Positions 36,795-48,674 of a stretch of DNA of 64,000 bases are shown here, in pieces. Position numbers and translations under genes: made by a program. Each line of letters opens with the position of its first letter. Positions within the stretch are counted from its first letter, which is position 1. The stretch is from Leptasterias polaris (taxonomy: Eukaryota > Echinodermata > Asteroidea > Forcipulatida > Asteriidae). The stretch is from positions 620,001-684,000 of the forward strand of contig JAZGTN010000044.1 in NCBI GenBank assembly GCA_037783415.1. Direction: 5' to 3'. A model generated the notes under the pieces. The model was given only the letters and a program-made list of their open reading frames with translations. It had not been told where the DNA came from and did no database searches.

Positions 36795-37881
36795 GTAAGA
36801 CCATTTAGTAAAAAAGAAAAAAACTGATTTGATATTATTATCAAATTTGAATGATGCAATCTTCATGTCAATTTGAGGACCTGAGTTTCTGTACTTGCAT
36901 CTGACATTCTTCTCAACTTAGCCATATGGAAGTTACACCAAAGTTTTGTTTTTGTAGTTGATAGTTCTTAGCATTAGAAGAAGAACAAAAACCTTTGCTA
37001 TGTATCGACCCTGGAAACCTACTTTGATTTCTAAATTTCAAAAATCTTATGTGTATCAAAAAAGAAAATCCATGCAGTATTTTCTGGTCACCAGTTGTTT
37101 GTGCAGGAGCAGGTTCTCTAGTTCTAATTGCCATTTAATGTACTCTGTTTGCATTCAGTTTCCTTCTGATGGTTGCTCTGCATATCAGTTAGGCCTAAAA
37201 AACAAAATTGTTATGTTGGCGTAACCTGACCTACCCTTTAAAAAAAAAGACCTACCATGGATATTTTAATTTTTTCAACTGAAGAAATTTAATAATTAAA
37301 GTCTATAGAAATCAGTTATATAAATACCTTTAAACCATTTCTGACCTTTTCTCTTCAATTGTATGGCGATAGCGTCCATGGGACTTTGGAGTGCACAATG
37401 TTTTGCACAACATGCTGGCCAATACTTTAGTACATGTGTAGTCTTGTTCAACAAGTCTGCAACGAGTGTTTCCCAAAGTCTAGGCCATTGAAACACTGAA
37501 AGGTTAATATTGCTGGAATGTCCTATCCTATCCAATACCGAGACTACAAAAACGATACTTTAAAAAACCCAAAACTACCTACCTACCCTATTTTTTCTGG
37601 CCCGTTACGCCAACATAAACAATTTTTTTAAAGGCCTTATAAAGCTACTCCATTCTGGCAAAGAAATTTGTAGAATTGAGCGTGAAGAACATGAAGGAAG
37701 TATGAAGTCTTTAATAAGTTGTTAGAAACACATATCTTGATAGACTAATTTATTTCTTGTACAGTGTACACGAAATCATCTTCTGTTCACTTGATTTATC
37801 TCTAGTGTTTTACCATACATGTAACAGACGTTAACATTGTTATTCTTACTCTTAATCCCTTAACCATGCCTCGCCTTCCAG
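36795..37881 (+). other. mbnl: Intron holding a Harbinger-like MITE
   Basis: Donor gtaaga; acceptor tcgccttccag. The MITE at 37189-37639 takes up much of it. Confidence 0.75.
37189..37639. mobile_element. PIF/Harbinger-like MITE (about 445 bp)
   Basis: Inverted ends GGCC-TAAAAAAC...TTATGTTGGCGTAAC at left and the complementary GTTACGCCAACATAAAC...AAAGGCC at right, about 35-40 bp each, flanked on both sides by TTA. A 3-bp TTA target duplication is characteristic of PIF/Harbinger. There is no coding sequence, so it is non-autonomous. Confidence 0.7.
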
Positions 37882-38051
37882 ACTACGTAGAAATCATTGA
37901 CGGCAAGGTAACGCTATGCCGGTATGCCGCCCAGAGCCGGTGTACACGGCCCAAGTGTAAATTCTATCATCCGCCAACCTCTGCCTCACTGGCAGTTATG
38001 ACACCCGTCCCTATAGCGGCACTACCATCGCCTGTCGTCACCTCAATCTGA
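37882..38051 (+). CDS. mbnl: MBNL alternative last exon a: CCCH zinc finger 6a and stop
   Basis: Acceptor phase 1, reading to a TGA at 38049-38051. It encodes DYVEIIDGKVTLCRYAAQSR, continuing through a CCCH finger (C-X7-C-X4-C-X3-H; TRPKCKFYHPP) and a short A/P/V-rich tail ending VVTSI. VEIIDGKVT resembles the inter-finger segment of the first MBNL pair (VENGRVIACF), and KCKFYHPP resembles the CKYLHPP of finger 2. Together with finger 5 it makes a full tandem pair. A second terminal exon downstream (39976) encodes a related but different finger in the same phase, so the two are alternative 3' ends. The ATG upstream at 37866 is intronic. Confidence 0.9.
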
Positions 38052-39975
38052 TATTCTATTGAGCTTCCACACAATCTTACAAAAACAAGAGCAAATTTTA
38101 TATTTGCCTCTCCCGCCGTCGTGGATCATTCCAAAGAATCTTTTAAATGTTTGAAATTGTTGAACAAGTGTCTAACATGATTTTTGGTTTTTGTTTTATA
38201 TTTCTATATTATTATTAAACTGAATTTTAAATGTTACAAAAAAAATAATAATAATAATATTAATATTGGTGCCGTTTTTGTAAAAGGCGGACACCAGTAA
38301 ATTAGTTGTTTTTACTTTAGAGTAACTTTATAGGTCTAATGAACTTTGAACTTTGAACTACTAACTTTAACTGACTTGAGTTTTACCTCTAAGTGCAATG
38401 TGTTGTGTAAATGGTAATAAGACCAAACAAACAAGTGTATGGTTTAGAGGCTGTGCCAGCAATTTACTCCGGTGAGGGCACGATTACACAACTTTTTAAA
38501 TGAAAATACTGCCAGACAGTTGACAAGATTATTTAAACAGTGAAAACACTTGGATGTTGAAAAAAACACCTCACTGTGTGAAAGCCAGTGTGTTTACAAA
38601 ACACCAGTGTTAAACATACACCAATGTGCTTTTAATAAATGCCATTGTTACAGCACCAATTGCCTGTATAGTAACCAAAGTGGGGTTTTTTACACTATAA
38701 GTGTTAAAAGTACACCAGACTAAGCAAAGATCATTGTAAAAAGAACATGGCTCTGTTGATATAACATCACTGTAAAATTTATGCCAGTGTTTTGAAAATG
38801 GTAGTTTGAAATTCACCGATGTTGCATGGTGGTGTTTACAAAGCACATAGGTGTAAGTAAACGTTTGAAAGATCAGTTTAAAAAAAAAAAAAAGTGAATT
38901 GTGTAAAGAAGACAAGATTAATGAGGGTGAAGTGTTAATAACTACTGGCACGTCAAACGTGTGTGTAAATTATTTCACTTTTTGTCCGAGATTTTACAAA
39001 AACCCTTTCAAGGAGGGGCCTTATAAATTGTTCACACTGGCAGCTGACAAAAAACAGCCTTTGAGGCTAATTTCTTTTCTTTTCTTCTTTTTTGACATTT
39101 TCAACCCAAAAATATATCTATACTATCAATAAGATTGCTTAAACATATTGCAAGAACGAAGGAAATAACTGCTGCTGCAAACAAACAAAAAATGCTAGCA
39201 TTAAATTCTGCTTACTTTTAATTTATTTCAATGAGAGCAGTTTTGATTGGCTGATGAGCTTTACTGCAATGATTTGATTGGCCTTTGCAAAAGTTTCAGT
39301 GCTTGTGATCGGCCGATGGACTTTCATCATTATCATTGCTGGTGAAAGGAACGCACCTTGCTTGTCACTGCTTTATTTGTCAAACTGTTGAAGTCTACCG
39401 TGTTTCAAAACCCCTGGAGAATTTATATATTCATGCCTTTGAAATTTATGGTTTTCCTTTGATCAAAAAACTAAATGTTAAGATCCTATGATTTGGTTGA
39501 TGATCAAATGATGGATGCATGAAAAGCACACACTTGAGGGTTATTTAAGTTTGAATATATCTTTCCCTCCAAGAAAATGAGCTTTTGTTCAACCTGACAT
39601 GTTTTAAAAAGATAAAAACATTGAAGGAAAGCTTGGATAATGGTTTTAGGGGGGCCTTGTTGAAGTATGTTGGGATAAACCATGATGACTTATATTAAAC
39701 TGGGAGATTGTTGATTTGTTTCTGCCAAAACATTGTGTGCTTGCTGTTCATGATGCACTCCCTCGCCAAGTTAACACCACTGAGGTAATAAGAATTACCA
39801 TGGTTTTGGGTTTTCATCAACTGGGAACTTGTGCTTTGTGGTATGTAAGCAACTTTGATCAAACAGTCCTTTTTGGCGCAGACTATACACAGTGTGTTAT
39901 TTGGGGGAGCTTTGCTTTGTTTTTGTGTTGCAGTTGTTAACATTCTTTGCTCCCTTGTAATCCCACTCCCAACAG
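38052..39975 (+). other. mbnl: 3' UTR of isoform a and intron to the second last exon
   Basis: The sequence after the stop is AT-rich. AATAAA at 38634-38639 is a candidate poly(A) signal but lies inside a repeat-like stretch. For isoform b the whole interval from 36795 to 39975 is spliced out, using the aacag acceptor after a CT-rich tract. No additional exon recognised. Confidence 0.6.
38580..38860. repeat. Degenerate ACACCAGTGTT-type repeats
   Basis: Short blocks such as ACACCAGTGTT, ACACCAATGTG, ACACCAGAC and GCCAGTGTTTTG recur with 30-60 bp spacing, many in self-complementary context. This looks like an old, decayed repeat. Low certainty on borders. Confidence 0.4.
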
Positions 39976-40160
39976 ACCAAGTAGAGATCGTTGAGGGTAA
40001 AGTGACGATGTGTCGTGATGCCGTCAAGGGCAAATGTGCACGAGCCAATTGCAAATACTACCACAACGCCTCCTCCTCCTGTGCATCCAACACCAATGCT
40101 AGTACCACCGTTGCTGCTCCATGTTCCAATCTGGCTGCTGCAACCATGGCTGCTCAATAA
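39976..40160 (+). CDS. mbnl: MBNL alternative last exon b: CCCH zinc finger 6b and stop
   Basis: Acceptor ccaacag in phase 1, 61 sense codons, TAA at 40158-40160. It opens DQVEIVEGKVTMCRDAVKGK and completes a C-X7-C-X4-C-X3-H finger (ARANCKYYH), then an S/T/A-rich tail ending ATMAAQ. Over the finger, about 18 of 31 residues are identical to exon a; the tails are unrelated. It therefore arose by duplication of the terminal exon. Choice between a and b would swap the RNA-contacting loops (TRPK versus ARAN) and the C-terminus. An AATAAA overlaps the stop codon but is too close to be the poly(A) signal. Confidence 0.9.
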
Positions 40161-40885
40161 AGCAAGGGGAAATAGTTGAATCAGCTGAATCTCTGCCTGC
40201 CTGCCATGCCTGTTTGCCTGCACCCCATTTTTTATTCCTCCCTTCTCTCTTTTTTTTCTGCTGGCGCTATGCCCCACCCAGCTAGCCCAGCAAATCATAT
40301 GTGTGGTGACTTTTACTTATTACTTTTTTTTTTAGTTCACTTCTATTTTATCTGTTTTGCTGTCCGAGTTGTCATTTAAACTGAGAGCATATTTCTTTTA
40401 TTTCAATGAATACTTTGGATTATCACTGAGTTATGGCAGGGGTGCTTTTTTCTTCTCTCTTTTTTCTGGGATTCATTGAGACCTAGCTGTTGTGCACCAC
40501 AGAATATCACAACATACTCTTATTAATGCACTCACATACATGAATGAAATAGAGGGTGCTGTTTAGATTACTTACACATTTGTAGGGCCGCATGAATGCA
40601 GAATTTATTATCCAGAATAATCCACACAGTTCAGATGAGATTTTTTTATTGCATGCATTTCTATAATTTTTCTATTATACTATTTAGATTTTAATACTAA
40701 TGCAAGTTCTTGTATCCATAATCGCCCCTGAATATTTTACGAATATTTTACGAAAGTGCCAAAAGTGTGAAGTCAACAATTTTTACTTGAATGATGAAAA
40801 ATAATATGTATATATAATGATTGAAGAAATTTGCGTGGTTTTTTTTCTTTTCTTTTTTCCACTCTCTGTTTTTTTTTTTTTTAAG

Positions 40886-41010
40886 CTGGTAAAAAAATTC
40901 ACTGGCATTACCAAGACTCTACTAGCCAAGATAGTTTACTCACAAGCAAAGAATTAGAAAGGGATTACTCTCAATTTTTTACGGTGCTTGCTTTTTTCTA
41001 TTCAAACTGA
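40886..41010 (+). CDS. mbnl: Third WHYQ-like exon, possible terminal exon (uncertain)
   Basis: After a T-rich tract ending ttaag, a phase-1 reading frame gives TGKKIHWHYQDSTSQDSLL, followed by about 20 more codons to TGA at 41008-41010. CACTGGCATTACCAAG matches the core of the two 84-nt WHYQ exons, and the Trp sits at the same distance from the acceptor (one codon more). Downstream similarity ends after WHYQ. No matching phase-1 donor is visible, so it would be a third alternative 3' end, or a dead duplicate. The last residues (FFTVLAFFYSN) look like intron translation, which weakens the case. Confidence 0.4.
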
Positions 41011-44000
41011 AATACAACTATTTTTATATCGTTATGTTTACGCAAAATCTCATGAATAGAAACACAAGTCTGTATATTGTGTATGTGTTTTTAATGTAGA
41101 TTACCAACAAAAATCTCCTCACTTTTCTTATTATAACTTTCGACCTTTTGATTAAGGCATCTGAACTTTGTGGATAATTTGAAGGACAGTCCCTTTTGTT
41201 CCTATCTGAAATCCCAAACTGACTTTTCAATTGTGGGACCTTGACATTTGTTGTCGGTTTTTGGCAGTATAAGGGAGTTCAGTTAATCGGTAAATTCTGT
41301 CTACAACAGGTCATAAAATGGTTGACTTTGAAAATCTCAGTTTAAAACTTGAAATATTGTTTTTCTCAAATTGTGCTTGTTGCATAATCTTTTAGTTTTT
41401 TCTTCTTCTTCTTTAATTGAAATGACTATAACTCCATTGGAATTGTGCCAAGAGTTTGCAAGGAACAGCACAAATTTGTTGTGTTCTTGCCACAAAGTCA
41501 TAGTTGTCATAATAAAGCCAAAAAAACACATTTTTCATCACAGCATTATGATTTGATCCTCGTTGATAGGACGCCAAACAACTGATATCATGTAGTGTTG
41601 CATCATTAAAGAAGGATGTGCAAAAATGGATCACGATGCTTTTTTGAAATATTGGTACCTCTTTCAGAGTCAAAATGAAAATCACAATTTGTTTTCACAA
41701 AATCCTTTATTAATTCAAAGGAATGATTGTGTAGAACCAAGTTGCCAAAGATGCCATAGTTGTCAATGAAGGATAAAAATGATGCTATCATAGTTGTCAA
41801 ATCTCACTTTATCCTGTATAATGGTGGCAGTCTTGTAAAACATGATGTGAGAATTGGGTCCTCTAGTATGGGCTGAAGTAATAGATGCTCCTATCTACTC
41901 TTTTTTTTCTTTAGGGCTGAAATATTTGAAGCGGATTTGTTCGTTATTAGAGAAGGGGTTCTGGTTATGGGGTAATGAATGCATTTATACACTAGTGGTT
42001 GTTTTTTTAATATTCATATGCCGCTGCTTTTGCTCTGAATGATGTATTATGCTCATTTTGCTTGAAAGCATGCCATAATTACCCTGCTCTATGCGTTGTC
42101 TGCACTAATGTGTGTCACATGATCTAACACAAGAGGGCGCTTTACCAACTTGTTTCTTTCATACCACTGTACTTCATTTTGCTCACACATACAGAGGTTA
42201 TGTTTCATCCTGTGTCAGGGGACATGCTAGATTTCAGACCTGACATTTCTTGGTCTAGAAACAAGCTCATTAACAAGCTCATTATGATGAAATATCTTGG
42301 CTGTTGAACTTGTATAGCGCCCTTTTGTGAATCTCAGTTTGTGACGAACGTTAGCTCCCATAATTTTATTGGCTTGCTGGCTTGTAGGCCACCCATTATA
42401 ACATCAGATTCATGCAAGTTTTTAAAAAAATGTTTTGCCAGAAACAAACATGAGGAATATATTTAACTTTTCTTTGTAGGGCAGCAGAGCAGATCATCGC
42501 TACTGATAACAATTCTGCAATTATTTGATTGTTGTCCTTTTTTGTTATTACGTTCTGTTGTTGCATTCTTAAATGCCGTGCCAAATGCTTTTACTTTTTT
42601 GTAGAAATTGTTGGGTGGTCCTGTAACATGAAGTGATACCCTGAGAAGAAAAAAAAAGTTGGCAAAAAAAGAGACAAAAAAGAAATGAAAGACAAATTGA
42701 AATAGCTGCATTGCAAAAGATCTGTTCATTGTATATGATTAATGATTTAAAGGAAGATTTGAGACAGGTTTTGAAGGAACCTGTTCAGTTCTTAATGTGT
42801 TGTGGACAAACAACTCTGTGGGTGAGATAGAAACGGTCTTTAGCACGTTGAAACCCCGCTGCTTGAAGCTTGTCTGGCAAGTATGCTTGACAAAAAATGC
42901 TATAAATTTTAAGAAATAATGGAGCGACGCTCCCTAAAAAAAAATAAAAATAGCAAATCTCGGTCTAATTCTCTCAGATTGAGATGTGTATACTCATCTC
43001 AAATGATAGTCATTTGTAGTTTTAACACAAGTATGTGTTTATTCATACTTATATATGTACTTACAAATAAGAAACTTTTTTGTATATAACGTGTGAGGTA
43101 AGGATATTTTTAGACAATTATCTTATCGGGTTTTTGTCAGTTTTCTTGGATCTAGATCTTAAGATCCGTCCTATTATGACTGATTTTAGCAACGTAGTGT
43201 CTTTGAACATCTTGGTGCCATTCTTTTTTGTTTTTCAAGTCAAAAAAGGAAACAAAAGTGTGTGCCATTGTTTTTTCAATTTTAGACAATTTGTAAACGT
43301 TTCAAAGTAAATAGTTGTGGTATAATTCTAATGAATCAGTATAAGATAAAAATAAGAATATTAATAATGATACAGGGTGAGGATGGTCTGGACTCTTTTG
43401 CCAAAGTGTTGTAAGATATAAAAAAAAAAGCAACAACGTGTTTTGAAATGACGATTACTTAAACAAGTGTGTGTTTCATCATTTTCTTTGTTTTTGTAAT
43501 ATCACACACTTCATAGCCAAGATGGTGTTATGACAAAAACGCCTCTCAGCTGTTTAAAAAAAAATAAAAAAAAAAAATTAAAAACAAAAAAAGTATTAAA
43601 AAAAGTAAATAAATAAATACATAAATAAATACCAGGGTTTCCGCGTTTCCTCCAATTTGTGAAAAACTCGGACATTTCACCAAAGATATACACTGGATTT
43701 TTTGTATAATGTCCATGTATAGTATTAATGCTAGAGCCTTCAAGAGTTGCTGCACTGAACAGTTAAAGACAAGAAAAGTCGCAACTATATTTAGCAGTGC
43801 CTGTATCAAATATGAACACAAAGAATCATATAAAACGCTCGCAGAATGAAGGCAGAGAAAGAAGCATTTAGTATTAAAGAATTAGATGTGGTGAATTGTA
43901 GCTGCTTATAACCCTCCACTGGTTTTAAAAACGGTGAGTGGTCAAAACAATCAATGGCGTAGTTTGTAAGCGTATGCTTATTTGTGACTTGCTAAAAATA

Positions 44001-47000
44001 ATAATAACTGAAAAGGTTTTAAAATGCAGTAAATGTTTTGTGATAAAAGTGTCAACCAAACCCTTATATTTCTTGTGACGATAGTAAGAACAAAAATTAA
44101 CAACAAAAATTATATCTTGTAAGCAACTTGACTGCAAATAAGAAACGTTCTGGATCAGAAATTTTAAGATATGAAAAGTGGGTTCTGTCAAGATAGCCTT
44201 GTTGAAGTGTATCAAGGGCTGTCTAGATCAAGACTCTCTAGTATAGACCTGTATTACGGTGTACCTTTCCTGTATTTCTACCAATATTATCATGTTACCC
44301 ACTTTTGTATAGCTCGATGCCCATACTGAGGCTAGAAGGACTAATTAGTCTGGTTCCTTCTTTGTAAAACATGGGTATTGATGTTGAACTGTTGGATACT
44401 AGACTGTGATAAACTTGGCAGCACCAGGGTACAGGTCTGTTACGATTGAATGAAGCACACTTAATTAAATGCAGCTTCTTTTCCCCTTTGGCAACAAAAA
44501 GAAAACATGTGCTGGTCACAAGCTCAAGTGGATATATTCACCGTCCCGGCTTTTTGGTGTAATTTATGCTACCGCGCTGAGATTTCAGAAATGCTGCTGT
44601 GCTTGTATGCTTTATATACTCACGAGGTCTCAACTCAGATTGGTTGGAGTTGTGATTCACACACAAATTCTGGTTTACCACTGAAAGAAAGCAACCTACC
44701 CCAAATTCTGAAAAACATGTTTGATTGTTAAACAAAGAAAGTGATTTATGTTTATGATCCAACAAAAACTTGCAGAGCCATGATGAATGTGTTTGTTAAT
44801 ACATGGAAAGTGGAACTAAATTCTCTTCATTTGACTACTCCAATATGAAATGGGGAATAATGATTTCACAGACAATGGCCCCCAGTGGGAAACTGGGTTT
44901 CTAATTAGCATCAGAAAGAAAAGAAAGAAGAAAAAAACATTAGAATTGGAAACTGAATTTCTAAAGAGTATTACAATTGTGAATAATTATTTCTAAAATT
45001 GTGCATGTGATTTTGTGGCTTTTTATGAACATTTTAAAATGTCTGAACAACTCTTAGCAATCGTAGAAAAAAAATAGTGAGATTACGCAAAGAACCATTT
45101 CACAAGATTGTACATAGCTTAAATCACCATCTTAAAGATGGTGCCATCAAATCACATCAATTTCACTTTGATTATTTTTAAATTCACAATTTAGTTTTCT
45201 GTATGAATGGTTGTTTTTTGTTTGATTTTTCTTACTTAAATGGTTAACATGGACAAGTTTAAAAGGCAGTGAACTTTTGAAAAAGGGCGTAAAACGTAAG
45301 ATTCAAATAAATGTTAAAAATAGTAATCACAATGTAAAGAGTGTGTGTTATACAGTAAGATTAAGGTGAGACCTTCTTATTCTTGCTACAGACAACACAC
45401 AACATTTGTATTTGTTTTCCTTACGAATTGGAGAATCTTGCCTGGTTATCTTTACTGGAATTTTACAGACATGGGTTTTAAGTTAATGTCAATGTCTTGT
45501 TTGGAAATATATCAAAGACGAGGAGAACACGTCAGGGCAGCCTTGAAGCTAGCAGCCTTGAAGCTAGCAACCTACTGGAACATTATTTCAACAATTTTTA
45601 TCTGAGAACTAGCTTGTGAAATGGTTCTAAAATTAGAGCATATTTTGTTGATTTTAGGTTTTTGTTTTGTTTACTCATGACCAGTCATGATTTCTATATA
45701 GATTCTATACAGTAGATGTGTTGTACATTACTTATTGAAGTACTACCAACTGTCAAAAGCATATTAACTGAAATGATCAGTTTTCTGAAATATGAAGTTT
45801 TTTGTCCATAGATGCAGTCTATTTTGAAGTAACATTCTTAATATTGTAAGTTTATATTCTTTTTAGAAAAACAACATTTTTTGAATTACATGTGTAAATT
45901 GTTTTTTTCCTGTTTACTTCCATTTGATGATTTTTTTCCAGCTTAATGATGATGTGGTTTTATCAAGTCTCTGTGTATTGATCGAGGCTTATTTTTACAG
46001 TGTTTGATTTAGGTTTGATTTGTTTTGATTTTTTTGAATTTGTTTTTGTTTGTTGGTAGCCATAAAATGTTTAAGTTTTGATGTTTTAAAATAGAGGATT
46101 GTCACTAAACGATGGTAGAAACAACAAATTTAGTATTTCTGTATTTAGGCACAAATCTCTGTGTGGTATTTTCAGATGCATTTCTTGAAGAATCTATATT
46201 CTCATCAACGGAGAAAACCAACTGATAATAAAAAATCTGGAAAAAGAAGAAATGTTGGAGCTTCTATCTGATTTTGATGTTAAACATCTTGGAAATTTAT
46301 GTATAAATATGCAGATTTGTCTGTTGTGGTTTTGTGGTGGACTTTTGGGATACAATTTCAGGAGGATTATTTGAAAAATGTGACTGAAAATGCAACACAA
46401 AGAGGTAATGTAGAAATTAGATAACTAGTGTCATAGAAAAACACTTCACTTGAGTACACTATACGCAGATTGAGTACAAAACATATTCATTGTATAAACA
46501 GATTTTAAATTTGTAGGGAAAAGGTTGTTTTTGTTTTGTAAGGGGATTGGGACATTTTCTTGTTTTGTTAGTCATTTGAATTATTAGTTAACAGAGTTAA
46601 ACCCGGTCACATTAACAGGACTTTAGTCTCATGCTGCGGTTTGGTAAACAAAGAATGGATTTGTTACACCCTTACTTGATTATAGTAAAGTTTGGACAGA
46701 CCCATCTGTTATAGGGACAGTCAACCAAGTTAGGGCGTGACAGAGTTTTACTGAAAGAACACATGATATCTTGCCCCAGCCCCTTCCCCAGTGCGTGAAA
46801 TAGCATTGTGGGACAACTAATGAAATCACAGCATTGAAGGGATGTATGTGTTCCTTATCCCATATGATGGTATTACCAAATAACATATGCAATAATTCAT
46901 GCTAGAGCAGTTCATCAACTGCAAGATTCAAAATCAAAGCAGTATTTAAAATTCTTTTAAGTTTTTAACCAAAATCTAATGCTTACAACCAATGCGTTAC

Positions 47001-48210
47001 TATTGCTGGTGAATTGCAGTGGCGGCCAAAACAAAACTTTATGAAAAAGCCCAGCGTCTGAAGCTAACAATATGCGCCTTCAATAACATAACCTCAAAAG
47101 ATGCTTTACTGGTTGGTTAGGCTTTAACCTGTAACACACAATTTGTTAAATTCAAGGGAATGTTTTCAAATGTGTGCTGTGATTGGCAAGCTTTTGGGAA
47201 TGGGTCTTTCTGGAGCCAATCCAAATTGAGCTCTCATGATAAACAATCCCAATGAACTCGTTCATACAGCCTGGCATTTTGGAAGCATTGTCTACAGCAC
47301 ACATTTGTTTGAAATTTCCCCTGGTTTAGTTTAAACAGTACTATATCTGTATGAAATATCCCTCAATGGTCTCAGCTGAAACTGACGAAGAAGGAAAACT
47401 CCACTTTACAAGACATTGTTTAAGTAGTTTATTAAGTAGAGAGTACATCTCCCACTTATCTGTCAATGTAGACTTGTTCTTTTAGTAGAATAAAAAGATT
47501 GACTTTTGGGTCGAGCCAAGAATGAATTGTAGCTACAGGAATCACTCGTGACTGCAGACTTTAAATAAAGAGAAGTCATAAAAAACCTCAGTAGTGACTG
47601 GTGAAATTGAACAAGATCAATTACGGAAGTTGGAGTTGTGCCAAAGAAAACGGACATTGAAAAACCTGAGTGACAACTCATTCTTGATCTACCAGATGTC
47701 CTTCTTTATATTAAAAAAAGCGCTTACTTATGATTTAACTGAAGCAATGCTTAAAAAATAAAAAGTAAAAATAATGAAAAAAAAAATGTACAAATTAGTG
47801 TAATGAAAACAAGAATTATATATTATAACAAATGTTTAAAGGAATGGAATGGAATGAACTTGCTACAGGAGACGTTAAACGTTTTCTCGCTATGCTGCGT
47901 GCATGTCATTAGCTGGAAAGGTGGTGCTTTATACTTTAAATAATGAATCCACAGTGAATGTTTGCCAATAAACAAAAAAAAAAGTTACTAAGAAACGCGC
48001 TTTGTCTTTGTTCGTCTACTGCTGTGGCAATCAAAAAAACAGTGCCACAATAAAGACACCCAATAACTATTGGAGTATGGAAACTTGATTAACGGTGTAC
48101 ATCTCATTTATTTCAGTCTTGTTGTTTTCCTGTGTTTTCTTTGAAAGGGTACTAGTTTACATGTTTGTTTAATCGCAAGGGTGGGGGGTTCTACCTTGTA
48201 AATAACACAT
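41011..48210 (+). other. AT-rich region downstream of MBNL, no gene recognised
   Basis: It probably includes MBNL 3' UTR and then intergenic DNA; MBNL 3' UTRs are several kilobases long in vertebrates. No ORF has a recognisable domain. Small direct repeats occur (AGCAGCCTTGAAGCT twice near 45,540; AACAAGCTCATT twice near 42,270). No tRNA or rRNA seen. Confidence 0.5.
41511..41516 (+). terminator. mbnl: Candidate poly(A) signal AATAAA
   Basis: First AATAAA well placed downstream of last exon b, about 1.35 kb after its stop. Others follow at 42943 and 45306. In an AT-rich region these occur by chance, so cleavage here is unproven. Confidence 0.3.
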
Positions 48211-48395
48211 ATGTGGCGTGTTGTGGACGAGCGGATAACAGCTCTGGTGTTTCTGTTTAGCAGAGTGTGGGTTCGAGTACCGGTCGTGATTGGCTGCAGC
48301 ACTTTGTAAACCATTACATGGTGCTATGTAAAGGAGTAAGTCTCATAGTTCATGAGTGACCGATATGAGCGCTAAGAAGCCATTATTATTAATAC
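48211..48395 (+). mobile_element. tRNA-derived SINE
   Basis: The tRNA-like head has a B box GGTTCGAGTAC (48270-48280), and a longer A-to-B spacing as in tRNAs with a long variable arm (Leu/Ser type). A body of about 100 bp ends in CATTATTATTAAT. It sits just 5' of the LINE remnant. Confidence 0.65.
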
Positions 48396-48479
48396 AATTT
48401 TCTATTTAAAAGTAAACCAATTGCAAGGAATAAACTTATCAAGGAGCAAGTTCAGATTAAGAACCCGTCCAACTTCACC

Positions 48480-48670
48480 ATAGTCAATCTAGATGACACC
48501 ACATGGTTTAACTAGCTTGTCCAACGGAATACTGCACATAGTTTAACTAGCTCATCCAACCAAAAACTGCAGTTTAGCAAGATAAACCAACTGAATGCTG
48601 CATGGTTCAACTAGCTAGTCCGACTGAATACTGCATGGTTTAGCTACATTTAAATAGTCCAACTTGATCA
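48480..48670. repeat. Tandem repeats of about 40-60 bp before the LINE ORF
   Basis: Blocks of the form CTAGCTNGTCCNACTGAATACTGCATGGTTTA recur about four times with changes. Directly preceding the LINE ORF, they may be its 5' UTR repeats. Confidence 0.6.
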
Positions 48671-48674
48671 ACAC

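Noticed and set aside
36707..38051. Independent ZC3H10-like gene in place of MBNL exons
   Set aside because: The finger style is similar, but the exons are short, phase-linked to the MBNL exons upstream, and have no own start. Kept only as an alternative to test.
40156..40161. AATAAA at the stop codon of last exon b
   Set aside because: The signal overlaps the TAA stop. Cleavage 10-30 nt later would leave almost no 3' UTR; a later signal is more likely.
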